Source: DATJJW01 sp035491935 (GTDB taxonomy: Bacteria > Pseudomonadota > Alphaproteobacteria > ATCC43930 > CGMCC-115725). From it: DNA of 63,341 bases. This document shows, one piece after another, positions 50,415 through 58,907 of this stretch (positions are counted from its first letter, which is position 1; every line of letters begins with the position of its first letter). The position numbers were made by a program, and so were the translations under genes. The stretch lies in NCBI GenBank assembly GCA_035491935.1, contig DATJJW010000234.1, forward strand, positions 1-63,341, written 5' to 3'. The notes under the pieces are model-generated. The model was given only the letters and a program-made list of their open reading frames with translations, was not told the DNA's origin and searched no databases.

Positions 50415-51465
50415 GCTAAGTGCTACCGGCATCGAAAAGCAGATGGGCACATTGCCGGTGCTGAAGGGCATCTCCGTCTCGCTCAACGAGGGCGAGGTAG
50501 TGGCGCTGCTCGGCCATTCCGGCAGCGGCAAGACGACCCTGCTGCGGTCCTTCGCCGGCCTGGAGACGCCCGACAGCGGCACGATCGAGCTTGAGGGCAA
50601 GACCATCTTCGATGCGGCAAGGGGCATCAACCTGCCTCCGGAAAAGCGTGGCCTGGGATTCGTGTTCCAGTCCTATGCGCTATGGCCGCACCGTACGGTC
50701 GTCGAGAACGTCGGATATGGGCTGAAGCTGCGTGGCGTGCCGAAGGCGGAGATCGACAGCCGAACGAAGGACGTGCTCGGCCGGCTGGGGTTGGGCGCCC
50801 TCGGCGAACGTTATCCGCATCAATTGTCCGGCGGCCAACAGCAACGCGTGGCGCTCGCCCGTGCGCTGGCGTATCGGCCGCCCGTGCTGCTTCTGGACGA
50901 GCCGCTCTCGAATCTCGATGCCAAGTTGCGTGAGGAGGCGCGATCCTGGCTACGCGAACTGATCAAGCAGACGGGTCTCTCCGCGCTTTACGTCACGCAC
51001 GACCAGGTGGAGGCCCTGGCGGTGTCCGATCGCATCCTGTTCCTCCACAATGGCGGCATCGAGCAGCATGGTACGCCGGAGGAGATGTACGAGCAGCCTA
51101 ACACTGCGCTCTCGGCCGTTTTCATGGGCAGCAATAATCGCATCGACGGCACGATCCGCGTCGTCGACGGCAAGACGATGCTGATGGGCGAGGGGTGGAG
51201 CCTGCCTGGCCGCGCGATGAACCATATGTCCGACGGCGCGCCGGCCAGCGGCTATGTCCGCCTGGAGCGCACCCGGATCGGCACCACGGCCGGGGCCGGC
51301 ACATTGACGCTGGATCTTGTCTCCACGCTCTATCTCGGCGAACGATTTGAATATCTGTTCGAGGGGCATGGCATGCGGCTGCGCGCATGGGGGCCGACAC
51401 GGCTGCCGGCGACGCGCCAGGATATTTCGATCCTGCCCGAGGATCTCTGGCTGTTCGCACGGTGA
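50407..51465 (+). CDS. ABC ATPase (module 2)
   Basis: 352 residues, the same length as its module-1 paralogue. Walker A GHSGSGKTT, Q-loop VFQSYALWPHRTV, signature LSGGQQQR, Walker B VLLLDEPLSNLD and VTHDQVEA are intact, and a C-terminal TOBE domain follows. It energises the second importer. Confidence 0.93.
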   Translation: MIKLSATGIEKQMGTLPVLKGISVSLNEGEVVALLGHSGSGKTTLLRSFAGLETPDSGTIELEGKTIFDAARGINLPPEKRGLGFVFQSYALWPHRTVVENVGYGLKLRGVPKAEIDSRTKDVLGRLGLGALGERYPHQLSGGQQQRVALARALAYRPPVLLLDEPLSNLDAKLREEARSWLRELIKQTGLSALYVTHDQVEALAVSDRILFLHNGGIEQHGTPEEMYEQPNTALSAVFMGSNNRIDGTIRVVDGKTMLMGEGWSLPGRAMNHMSDGAPASGYVRLERTRIGTTAGAGTLTLDLVSTLYLGERFEYLFEGHGMRLRAWGPTRLPATRQDISILPEDLWLFAR

Positions 51466-51504
51466 CCTGGTCACTACCGTATTGATTTAATTGGCGAGGC
51501 AAAA

Positions 51505-52578
51505 ATGCACTTCATAGTCCTTCCCGGCGACGGCATCGGTCCCGAGATATCTGCGGCAACGGTCGATGTGCTCAAGACATTGGACAAGCATTTCAACCTG
51601 CAGATTTCCTACGAGGAGCACGAAGTCGGCCTTGCGTCCCTGAAGCGGATAGGGACGACGACACCGGATGCCGTCTTGGAGGCCGCGCGTAAGGCCGACG
51701 GCATTATCTTGGGACCGGTCTCGCATTCCGAATATCCATCGCGTGCCGAAGGCGGCATCAACATCTCGGCCGAATTCCGGGTCGTCTTCGATCTCTTCGC
51801 CAATGTGCGGCCAAGCCGCTCGCGCACGGGGCTGCCGCATTACGGCCGCACATCGATGGATCTCGTCATCGTCCGCGAGAACACCGAAGGCTTCTACTCC
51901 GACCGCAACATGCATTGGGGCATCGGCGAGTTCATGCCGTCGCCCGACATGGCCTTGTCGGTCCGGAAGATCACGGCGCATGGCTCCAATCGCATCGCGC
52001 GGGCGGCCTTCGAGCTCGCCCGCGGTCGACGCAAGAAGGTCACCGCGGTCCACAAGGCAAATGTGATCAAGGTTTCCGAGGCCTTGTTCCTGCGTGAGGT
52101 GCGCAAGGTCGCGCAGGAGTTTGCGGACGTGACCTATGAGGAGCAGCTGATCGACTCGATGGCGGCGCTACTCGTGCGTGATGCCCAGCGCTTCGACGTC
52201 GTCGTCACCACCAACATGTTCGGCGACATCCTGTCCGACGAGGCGTCGGAACTCTCTGGCAGTCTCGGCCTCGCCGGCGCCATCAACGCAAGCGACGTCC
52301 ATTGCATGGCGCAGGCCCAGCACGGCTCCGCTCCGGACATCGCGGGCCAGGACCGTGCCAATCCCGTCTCGCTGATCCTGTCCGCCGGCATGCTGCTCGA
52401 CTGGATCGCCCGCCGTCGCGATCTGCCGAACTATGCCAAGGCCGCTTCCGTCATCGACAAGGCCGTCGATACCCTCGTGACGGATCCGGCGCGTCGCACC
52501 CGCGATATCGGCGGTTCGTTGGGCACGAAGGCCTTCACCGCCGCGTTCATCGCCGAGATCGAGCGCCTGGCCAAGTAA
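51505..52578 (+). CDS. Tartrate/D-malate dehydrogenase-like isopropylmalate-family enzyme (copy 2)
   Basis: 357 residues, identical in length to copy 1 and sharing LPGDGIG, the loop IVRENTEGFYSDRN, KVTAVHKAN and DILSDEASELSGSLGLAG. It lies between the module-2 importer and otnK and is probably co-transcribed. In the family, a 2-hydroxy-3-carboxylate is oxidised and usually decarboxylated with NAD. It may supply 2-oxo acids to the following tetronate genes or handle the product of the dehalogenase-like enzyme. Confidence 0.85.
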   Translation: MHFIVLPGDGIGPEISAATVDVLKTLDKHFNLQISYEEHEVGLASLKRIGTTTPDAVLEAARKADGIILGPVSHSEYPSRAEGGINISAEFRVVFDLFANVRPSRSRTGLPHYGRTSMDLVIVRENTEGFYSDRNMHWGIGEFMPSPDMALSVRKITAHGSNRIARAAFELARGRRKKVTAVHKANVIKVSEALFLREVRKVAQEFADVTYEEQLIDSMAALLVRDAQRFDVVVTTNMFGDILSDEASELSGSLGLAGAINASDVHCMAQAQHGSAPDIAGQDRANPVSLILSAGMLLDWIARRRDLPNYAKAASVIDKAVDTLVTDPARRTRDIGGSLGTKAFTAAFIAEIERLAK

Positions 52579-52599
52579 ACACATTTGGGGGAGAAGACG

Positions 52600-53865
52600 A
52601 TGCTGCTGGGTGCGATAGCCGATGATCTGACCGGGGCGACCGACCTAGCCAATACCTTGGTGGGCGAGGGCATGCGCGTCGTCCAGGTCATCGGGGTACC
52701 CAATCCCGATCTGGCCGTGCCCGATGTCGATGCGATCGTCGTCGCGCTGAAAAGCCGAAGCATTCCCGCCGACGAGGCCGTGGCGCTGTCGCTGCAATCG
52801 CTGCAATGGCTGAAGAAGATCGGCACGCGGCAATTCTTCTTCAAATATTGCTCGACCTTCGATTCGACGGACAAGGGCAACATCGGCCCCGTCGCCGAGG
52901 CGCTGATGGCGGATCTGGGCGAGGAACTCTCGATTTTCTGCCCGGCGTTTCCGAAGAACGGACGGGCGATCTTCCAAGGCCACCTCTTCGTCGGCGACCG
53001 CCTGCTGTCGGAATCCGGCATGCAGAACCATCCGCTGAACCCGATGACCGATTCCGATCTGGTCCGTGTCCTCGGTCGGCAGGTCAAAGGCAAGGTGGCC
53101 CTCGTTCCTTACGCCGTCGTGCGGCAGGGCGCCGATGCCATTCGGACGGCCCTGGAGCGGCATCGGCTCGCCGGAGTCAATCATGTCGTCGTCGATGCGA
53201 TCACGGATGAGGATCTGTTCGAGATCGGCCGTGCCGTGAGGGACCTCAAGCTGATCACGGGCGGCTCGGGTGTCGCGCTCGGCCTGCCCGAAAATTTCAG
53301 GCGTCAAGGATGCCTTACGCAGGACGACAAGACCAGCCAGGGTTTCCCCAAGGTCACGGGGCCGGCCGTCGTGCTCGCCGGATCATGCTCCCGTGCCACG
53401 CTCGGCCAGATCGTCCATTTCAAGGATAGACGGCCGACCTTCCACCTCGATGTCGCGAAGCTCGCGGAAGGCGACGACCAGGTGAGCGCGGCGACGCAAT
53501 GGGCGCGGGAGCACCTCGGCAATGAGCCGATCCTGATCTATGCCAGCGGCTCGCCCGAGGAGGTTCAGGCGATCCAGCGGAAATACGGCCGCGAGACGGC
53601 TGGCGAGAAGATCGAAAAGGCCATGGGCGAGGTGGCGTCGGCGCTCTTCCGCATGGGCGCGCGCCGTTTCGTCGTCGCCGGTGGCGAGACCTCCGGCGCG
53701 GTCATGCAGGCGTTGGGCTTGAGCGCCCTGCAGATCGGCCCGGAGATCGATCCCGGCGTGCCCTGGACCTTCTCGACCGAAGGCGATCCCACCGCGCTCG
53801 CGCTCAAATCCGGCAATTTCGGTACCGAGGACTTCCTCCTGAAAGCGTTCGAGAAGTTGCCATGA
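52600..53865 (+). CDS. otnK: 3-oxo-tetronate kinase OtnK (DUF1537)
   Basis: 421 residues from the ATG at 52600 (GGGGGAG upstream), the usual DUF1537 length. N-terminal GAIADDLTGATDLANTL, ATP-site region AGSCSRATLGQ, and VVAGGETSGAVMQALG in the C-terminal domain are family signatures. OtnK phosphorylates 3-oxo-tetronate at C4. Followed by otnC in an ATGA overlap and then otnI, which fixes the assignment among DUF1537 kinases. Confidence 0.9.
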   Translation: MLLGAIADDLTGATDLANTLVGEGMRVVQVIGVPNPDLAVPDVDAIVVALKSRSIPADEAVALSLQSLQWLKKIGTRQFFFKYCSTFDSTDKGNIGPVAEALMADLGEELSIFCPAFPKNGRAIFQGHLFVGDRLLSESGMQNHPLNPMTDSDLVRVLGRQVKGKVALVPYAVVRQGADAIRTALERHRLAGVNHVVVDAITDEDLFEIGRAVRDLKLITGGSGVALGLPENFRRQGCLTQDDKTSQGFPKVTGPAVVLAGSCSRATLGQIVHFKDRRPTFHLDVAKLAEGDDQVSAATQWAREHLGNEPILIYASGSPEEVQAIQRKYGRETAGEKIEKAMGEVASALFRMGARRFVVAGGETSGAVMQALGLSALQIGPEIDPGVPWTFSTEGDPTALALKSGNFGTEDFLLKAFEKLP

Positions 53866-54491
53866 ACGAGAGCAAGGCGCGCGAGGAGCTGTGTCGGATC
53901 GGGCACAGCATGTTCGCCCGGGGGCTGACCTTCGGTAGTACTGGCAACATCAGCGTACGGCTCGACGATGGCTGGCTGATGACCCCGACCAACGTCTCGA
54001 TGGGGGAACTCGATCCGGCCACATTGTCGCGCCTCGATGCCGATGGGCAGCTCATTTCGGGTGACAAGCCGACCAAGGAAAGCGTCCTGCACCGGGTGAT
54101 GTATGAGGGGCGTCGGGATGCCGGGGCCGTCATCCATCTGCATTCGACGCATTCGGTCGCCGTATCGGTGCTGGCCGACATCGATCCGGAAGACGTGCTG
54201 CCGCCGATCACGGCCTATTACGTCATGCGGGTTGGCCGCCTGCCCCTGGTGCCCTATTTCCCGCCAGGCGACAGCAAGCTCGCCGAGGCCGTGCGGCCGC
54301 TGGTCGGCAAGCACCACGCCGTTCTGCTCGCCAATCATGGGCCGATCGTCGCCGGAACGTCCCTGTCTGCCGCCTCGGGCGCGATCGAGGAGCTGGAGGA
54401 GACGGCGAAATTGTTCCTGCTGCTCCATCCCCACAAGATCAAGCCGCTGACGCCGGAACAGGTGGATGAGCTGAGGAAGCGATTCGGATGA
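53862..54491 (+). CDS. otnC: 3-oxo-tetronate 4-phosphate decarboxylase OtnC (class II aldolase family)
   Basis: 209 residues, overlapping otnK in ATGA. Class II aldolase features: GNISVR, the Zn-binding HLHSTHSVAVS, and LANHGPIVAG. OtnC decarboxylates 3-oxo-tetronate 4-phosphate to dihydroxyacetone phosphate. L-fuculose-phosphate aldolase-type activity is the alternative, but the otnK and otnI neighbours favour OtnC. Confidence 0.9.
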   Translation: MNESKAREELCRIGHSMFARGLTFGSTGNISVRLDDGWLMTPTNVSMGELDPATLSRLDADGQLISGDKPTKESVLHRVMYEGRRDAGAVIHLHSTHSVAVSVLADIDPEDVLPPITAYYVMRVGRLPLVPYFPPGDSKLAEAVRPLVGKHHAVLLANHGPIVAGTSLSAASGAIEELEETAKLFLLLHPHKIKPLTPEQVDELRKRFG

Positions 54492-54511
54492 AACCTTGCC
54501 AGGGAAGTGTC

Positions 54512-55294
54512 ATGCCACGCTTTAGCGCCCATCTGGGATACCTGTTCTCGGAACACCCCTTCGACCGCCGGTTTGCCGCAGCGAGGAGCGCAGGTTTCCA
54601 GGCGGTCGAGCATCCTGAGCCCTATGCCACTCCGGCGGCGGCGCTGCGCCGTCTGGTCGATCAGGAGGGGCTGACCTTCGTTCAATTCGCCTTACCGCCG
54701 GGCGATGCATCCAAGAAGGAGAAAGGCTACGCCGCCTGGCCCGGCCGGCAGCGGGAATTCCGCGACAGCGTCGAAATCGGTCTCGACTACGCCCAGGTAT
54801 CGGGCGCCCGCTTCATCCAGGTTCATTCGGGCCTCGTGCCCACCGACCACCCCCCCGAGCTCGTCTGGGACGTCTATCTGGCCAATCTCTGCTGGGCGAG
54901 CGAGCGGGCGCGCCAGATCGGCGTCGGCGTGCTCATCGAGCCGATTGGGCCAGGAACCCTGGCGAACTACTTCATGAGCAGGACGCATCTCGCCATCGAG
55001 GCGATCCAAAGCGCGAACTGCCCAAATCTGAAGGTGCTCTTCGACATCTTCCACTCCCGATGGGCAGGCGAAGATCCGGCCGCCATCATTCGCGCACACG
55101 CTGCCAGCCTCGGCCATGTCCATGTCGCCGATTTCCCTGGGCGCCATGAACCCGGCACGGGAGAGACAAATTTCGAAAAGATATTCTCCGCACTCGCCGA
55201 TATTTCGTGGACGGGATTCGTCGGTTGCGAATATGCGCCTACCTCGAAAACGGAAGAAAGTCTGGGGTGGATGCATAATCTGCCAACACACTGA
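54512..55294 (+). CDS. otnI: 2-oxo-tetronate isomerase OtnI (hydroxypyruvate isomerase family)
   Basis: 260 residues from the ATG at 54512 (AGGGAAG upstream; an ATG at 54488 overlapping otnC is possible). A TIM-barrel of the AP-endonuclease-2/Hyi family: FSAHLGYLFSEHPFDRRFAA, VQFALPPGD, VLIEPIG, FDIFHSRWAG, HVHVADFPGRHEPGTGE. OtnI interconverts 2-oxo- and 3-oxo-tetronate before OtnK acts. It ends the kinase-decarboxylase-isomerase run. Confidence 0.88.
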   Translation: MPRFSAHLGYLFSEHPFDRRFAAARSAGFQAVEHPEPYATPAAALRRLVDQEGLTFVQFALPPGDASKKEKGYAAWPGRQREFRDSVEIGLDYAQVSGARFIQVHSGLVPTDHPPELVWDVYLANLCWASERARQIGVGVLIEPIGPGTLANYFMSRTHLAIEAIQSANCPNLKVLFDIFHSRWAGEDPAAIIRAHAASLGHVHVADFPGRHEPGTGETNFEKIFSALADISWTGFVGCEYAPTSKTEESLGWMHNLPTH

Positions 55295-55377
55295 TTTTCG
55301 CGGCCATCGTCTCGTTGAAGATAGAAACAAACCAGGAACAATAGGCCTGCTGGAGCGTGATGAGATTAAGTTGAATC

Positions 55378-55406
55378 GCGGCGGCGATTAGCCGCGCGGC
55401 CGCCGC
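55378..55406 (+). terminator. GC-rich hairpin after otnI
   Basis: GCGGCGGC (55378-55385) pairs with GCCGCCGC (55399-55406); a shorter alternative GCGGC-GATTA-GCCGC is nested in it. It lies 84 bp after the otnI stop, in a 291-bp spacer with no other gene seen. Confidence 0.45.
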
Positions 55407-55585
55407 TCGAGATCGATGGTCGAGGCGAGGGCGCGCATTCCGCCGATGGCCGTGTCGCCGGCTGCTAGATCCATAGGCTGTTCATCGCCGATGCGCGCTC
55501 TTGGAAATCGCGCTCTCCCGCCAGCACAGGCGCGTGCTAGATTGGGCGACAAGAACAACAAAGTGACTTGGGGAGACTCCGTCCG

Positions 55586-56587
55586 ATGAAAAATATTTCG
55601 AGACGTCATGCGCTGAGCCTCGCTGCCAGCGCTGGTACCGCCGCGATCATTGGCGCCCCGACGATCCTGCGCGCCGCGGCATATCCGTCGCATCCGATCA
55701 CGCTGGTCAATCCCAACCCGCCATCCGGCTATGTCGACGCCATGTGCCGGGTGATGTCCGGACCGATGAGCAAGGCCTTCGGCCAGCCGGTGGTGGTGGT
55801 CAACATCCCCGGCGCCAGCGAGATGTTGGGCTTTGAGCAATATCTGCGGGATGCGGATGACGGCTATTTCCTCGTTGCCTGCGCCGCCACTTACATTCCG
55901 CTGAACATCCTGCTGCAGAAGGCAACGTTCAAACCCGAAGATTTCCAGATGGTCAACCTGTCGGCGCGCGATTACACGCTGATGGCATCTGGTCCCGATA
56001 GCAAGCTGAAGACCGCGGGTGATCTGGTCGCGGCGCTGAAAAAGAACCCGGCCAGCCTGTCGATCGGCGTCGTCCGCGTCTCGAGCGACAACGTCAATGT
56101 GGCGCTGTTTCTGCAATCGATCGGCGTCGATTACCAGAAGGCCCGCATCGTCACCTTCGAAAATGGTGGCAGCGTGCGACCGGCGGTGATGGGCAACGTC
56201 GTCGATTGCGGCTTCGTCGGCGGCGAGGGTTTCGAGCCGATAGCCGATCAGGTCACGCCATTGCTCACTTTCGACACAAAGCGTCACGCCCCCTTCACCG
56301 CCGTACCGACCGTCGGAGAGGCTGCGCTGGGCAAGCCCTTCGACCCGGTGGCCGGCTCGCTGCGCGGCTTCGCGGTCCAAGCAACGATGAAGACGCGGCA
56401 TCCCGATGTCTACGCCAAGGTGTTGAGCACCATGGAGGCGGTCTACAAGGACCCCAAGGTGATCGCCGCGATGAAGTCGCAATCGCTGGCGCCGACCTGG
56501 TACGGACCGGATGATTCGCAGGATATCTACCTCAAGACCTGCGCCCAGATGGTGCAGTATGCCGGGCTGCTGAAGAAGGGCGCCTAA
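55586..56587 (+). CDS. Orphan tripartite tricarboxylate transporter binding protein (Bug/TctC)
   Basis: 333 residues from ATG 55586 (GGGGAG upstream). The N-terminus SRRHALSLAASAGTAAIIGA looks like a twin-arginine-type signal. The mature protein has ITLVNPNPPSGYVDAMCRVM and FENGGSVRPAVMGNVVDCGF, in line with Bug proteins, though the first strand departs from the usual VPYxPGG. No tctA or tctB is adjacent, as for most Bug paralogues. It may serve a remote TctAB pair, or act as a sensor. Its stop overlaps a truncated frame on the other strand. Confidence 0.85.
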   Translation: MKNISRRHALSLAASAGTAAIIGAPTILRAAAYPSHPITLVNPNPPSGYVDAMCRVMSGPMSKAFGQPVVVVNIPGASEMLGFEQYLRDADDGYFLVACAATYIPLNILLQKATFKPEDFQMVNLSARDYTLMASGPDSKLKTAGDLVAALKKNPASLSIGVVRVSSDNVNVALFLQSIGVDYQKARIVTFENGGSVRPAVMGNVVDCGFVGGEGFEPIADQVTPLLTFDTKRHAPFTAVPTVGEAALGKPFDPVAGSLRGFAVQATMKTRHPDVYAKVLSTMEAVYKDPKVIAAMKSQSLAPTWYGPDDSQDIYLKTCAQMVQYAGLLKKGA

Positions 56588-56735
56588 GCGCTGAGCGCCT
56601 TCTTCGTCACGATCTTGCCGTCCGGGGTCATGGCTTCGAGACCGCGCTTGGCGGAAATGGCGAGATGGGTGGAGCCCTGTGACGGTCGCGCTGCGCCGCT
56701 GCAGACCGCCAGCCCGTACGGGCTTCGCTCTCGAA
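56584..56735 (-). pseudogene. Unidentified 3' gene fragment
   Basis: A minus-strand frame reads SPYGLAVCSGAARPSQGS then THLAISAKRGLEAMTPDGK to a TAG at 56584-56586. It has no start codon and is interrupted upstream. It looks like the tail of a real protein, but I do not recognise the family. It lies at the right edge of the island. Confidence 0.35.
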
Positions 56736-56775
56736 TTACCGTTCGCTACTATGGGAATGACCGCTTTCCGGAAGT

Positions 56776-57002
56776 CTAAAATCCACGGTTAGCCTCGCTC
56801 GCATCGGCAGTCTGAAGCGATAGCGTAATTTCTTTCGCAGTCGGTCCAACGACCTTGTGGGCAAAGCCGCCCCCAACGGAATGGCAAGCGTCCCGCCTCT
56901 GGCTTTGGCCTGAACGTCTTCGGGTATCCAACCGCGATACTGTTCGTTTCGGGAGCCTTTGCGCTTCACCGGACGGGGTAGCCTCAAGAACACCTGTAGC
57001 AC
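56776..57002 (-). pseudogene. Frameshifted N-terminus of a tyrosine recombinase (integrase)
   Basis: One minus-strand frame reads RPVKRKGSRNEQYRGWIPED then VQAKARGGTLAIPLG down to about 56871; the next frame continues GGGFAHKVVGPTAKEI and TLSLQTADASEAN to 56776. Joined across a GGGGG run near 56872 they resemble the N-terminal arm-binding region of integrases (fold, then SLxTxDxxEA). The catalytic core is missing. Together with a tRNA-like end nearby it suggests integration. Confidence 0.55.
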
Positions 57003-57078
57003 CCTTCTGCAACAGTCGGGCGCTAATAACGTCTTGAAGATCAGTAACTTATTGGAAGGTCATGCACTTTAGGGAAAG

Positions 57079-57100
57079 TGGTGCCAGGGGCGGAATCCAA
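57079..57100 (-). other. tRNA-Phe-like 3' end, possible attachment site
   Basis: On the minus strand this reads TTGGATTCCGCCCC then TGGCACCA. It resembles the 3' end of alphaproteobacterial tRNA-Phe (T-loop, T-stem and acceptor ending CCA), with one substitution in the T-loop and one missing base. The 5' part of the tRNA is absent. It lies beside the integrase remnant. Confidence 0.4.
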
Positions 57101-57649
57101 TAACATGGCTATACCCTTGACTTGTTTGAGTTTTTATCTTCACGCATGTTGGCTCTACCAACAGAAATACCAACAAAACCAAGTTGTTTGGTGGTTTGAT
57201 TCCCCATTTCTCGTATATTTGTTGGAATCGAGCAATTCTTAATAAGAATACGTTGGTACCTTATCTCATTTTCCCGATAAATGGAAGTGCGATAGCTCAT
57301 CTGGGATTAGTAGATACAAGCAGGGATGTTTCGTTCCGGTAGCTGCATAAGGATCCCACGGTCTTCAACTCTTGCAGAGAGGCCCGGAATCCTTCGGTGC
57401 TCAATAGGCGACTACTCGGGGACCCAGCAGAAAGAGATACCGCGATCTGCCCCTTGGCCATATTGACCTTTTTCAAATGCGCTCGAAGGCGTCGTGGATG
57501 ATGGGATTGCGGACGCCTGTCTTGGCCGCGCTCTGGAAGAAATGCTGCGGCAAGATGCCCCTCCGACAGTTTAGTGGCGGCTAACCGGCCATACGAGGAG
57601 CGGTTTGGGAAGTTTGGGGCAGGGAAGGGCGCATTTGGGCGTAGATAGT
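57101..57649. other. Spacer without intact genes, first third AT-rich
   Basis: About 550 bp. The stretch 57100-57310 is strikingly AT-rich compared with its surroundings and only has a 63-codon minus frame with no recognisable features. At about 57556-57477 a minus frame reads LPQHFFQSAAKTGVRNPIIH to a stop, which looks like a protein tail, perhaps a HipA-type C-terminus. I see no intact gene. Confidence 0.5.
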
Positions 57650-58043
57650 TGCGGGTCCAGGATATCGCCAATATCTCGGTTCAGGGCACATCTGTCGGTA
57701 TCCCCACGGTGATGGCACCCAATCTCGGTGCTCTGGCGAATGCCTCCAATGCGGTAGGTTCCGCGGCGCAGCAGCCGAAGCCGTGGCCAATCGGTCGGGC
57801 AATCGGGCGACGCCGCAGGATTTGCCGTCGATCATCACCGTCGAGGTCATCGGCTATGGCGGTGGCGAGACGGGGCCTGGGCAGCCGCAGGAACGGCGGC
57901 ACCAGCAGAACGCGCAAAGCGGCGTGGCGACAGGCGGCTATGACCGGACTGCTGCGGTGCAGATCCTTGGCGCGGGAATGCTCGCCCCCGCGGAGCGGAA
58001 ATATCTGACGCAAGCGGAAAAATCCCGCATGCATCAAGACTGA
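57650..58043 (+). pseudogene. C-terminal remnant of a filamentous-haemagglutinin-like exoprotein
   Basis: One frame reads ISVQGTSVGIPTVMAPNLGA then LANASNAVGSAAQQPKPW; after about 57785 the next frame continues DLPSIITVEVIGYGGGE to RKYLTQAEKSRMHQD and a stop at 58043. This two-part C-terminus is typical of very large alphaproteobacterial FHA-like proteins encoded next to STN/TonB/ECF genes. The rest of the gene and its start are missing and a frameshift separates the parts. Confidence 0.5.
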
Positions 58044-58266
58044 GATGAGGGGTGGCATCGGGACGAGCGGGGGCGACGGAAGGCATGTCGGCTCTGATAG
58101 CCATGACCTGGGCGAATGCGTCGGCAATCCGCCACGTCATGTCATTGTCATGTAGTGCCGATAAACCTCCACTTTGGCATTTCGGCGGCAATCGGCTCGC
58201 TGGGACTTGGGGTAAGCAGCTCCGTCGCGCCAGACGAAGGCACAAGCATCTCGGGAACGCATATTC

Positions 58267-58779
58267 ATGAGTGGACGCCGGATATCACCGCAGCAGTCAC
58301 AAACGCGCGCCGGCGTGTCGCTTGCCGGGCGCCTGTCCCGCCTGGCTCGCACTGCCTTGCTGGGGTGCCTCGGCCTTTCGCCCCCGATCGGTGCTTCAGC
58401 AGCGACGGTGCCCGTGGCCGCGCCAAACCTCGATTATCGCCAGCCGGACGCGGTGCCCAGCTCCTGGCTGCGTTATGCCCAACTCGTCCAATATCGCTTC
58501 AAGGAACTGTTGGCCGCCGACAATGAGGTGGCCTACCGTTTTCATCTCTTCCTGGAGAACCGGACGGTCAATGCCGATGCGCCGCCCGACCAGCTGATCG
58601 TCAAGGTCTGGGTCGCCCATAACGGCAAGGTCCAGAAGATCGAGTTTCCCTCGCTGCATGATGCGCAGGCAGACAAGGATCTCCACGCTATTCTCGGGCG
58701 CGGCAACATCGGTGAGGCGCCGCCTGCCGACATGCTGCAGCCGATCCATCTCCGGCTTCAACTGCAGATGCCGAATTGA
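58267..58779 (+). CDS. Secreted TonB-C-like protein
   Basis: 170 residues. A signal-like segment (about 20-46, LARTALLGCLGLSPPIGA, cleavage near GASAA) precedes a domain like the TonB C-terminus (about 65-165): YRFHLFLENRTVNADAPPDQ, LIVKVWVAHNGKVQKIEF. It is probably periplasmic. The start site is approximate, because no strong ribosome site is visible. It is the first intact gene of the surface-signalling cluster. Confidence 0.7.
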   Translation: MSGRRISPQQSQTRAGVSLAGRLSRLARTALLGCLGLSPPIGASAATVPVAAPNLDYRQPDAVPSSWLRYAQLVQYRFKELLAADNEVAYRFHLFLENRTVNADAPPDQLIVKVWVAHNGKVQKIEFPSLHDAQADKDLHAILGRGNIGEAPPADMLQPIHLRLQLQMPN

Positions 58780-58907
58780 ATCTTGTCCTAAGGACGTCAG
58801 GCGATGCCGGGGGCATCGCATCACCAGGGACATGCCATTATTGGCCTCGTCCCCCTGTCATGAGGTATTACTTGATTACCAAGGGGGGAATACGAGGAGT
58901 GGGTGTC

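Noticed and set aside
57079..57100. Functional tRNA gene
   Set aside because: Only a 3'-end-like stretch with a changed T-loop and a missing base is present; no D-arm or anticodon arm can be folded from the flanking sequence.
57109..57300. 63-codon minus-strand frame in AT-rich spacer
   Set aside because: Start context is weak and the sequence matches nothing I recognise; AT-rich composition and position between remnants suggest non-coding DNA.
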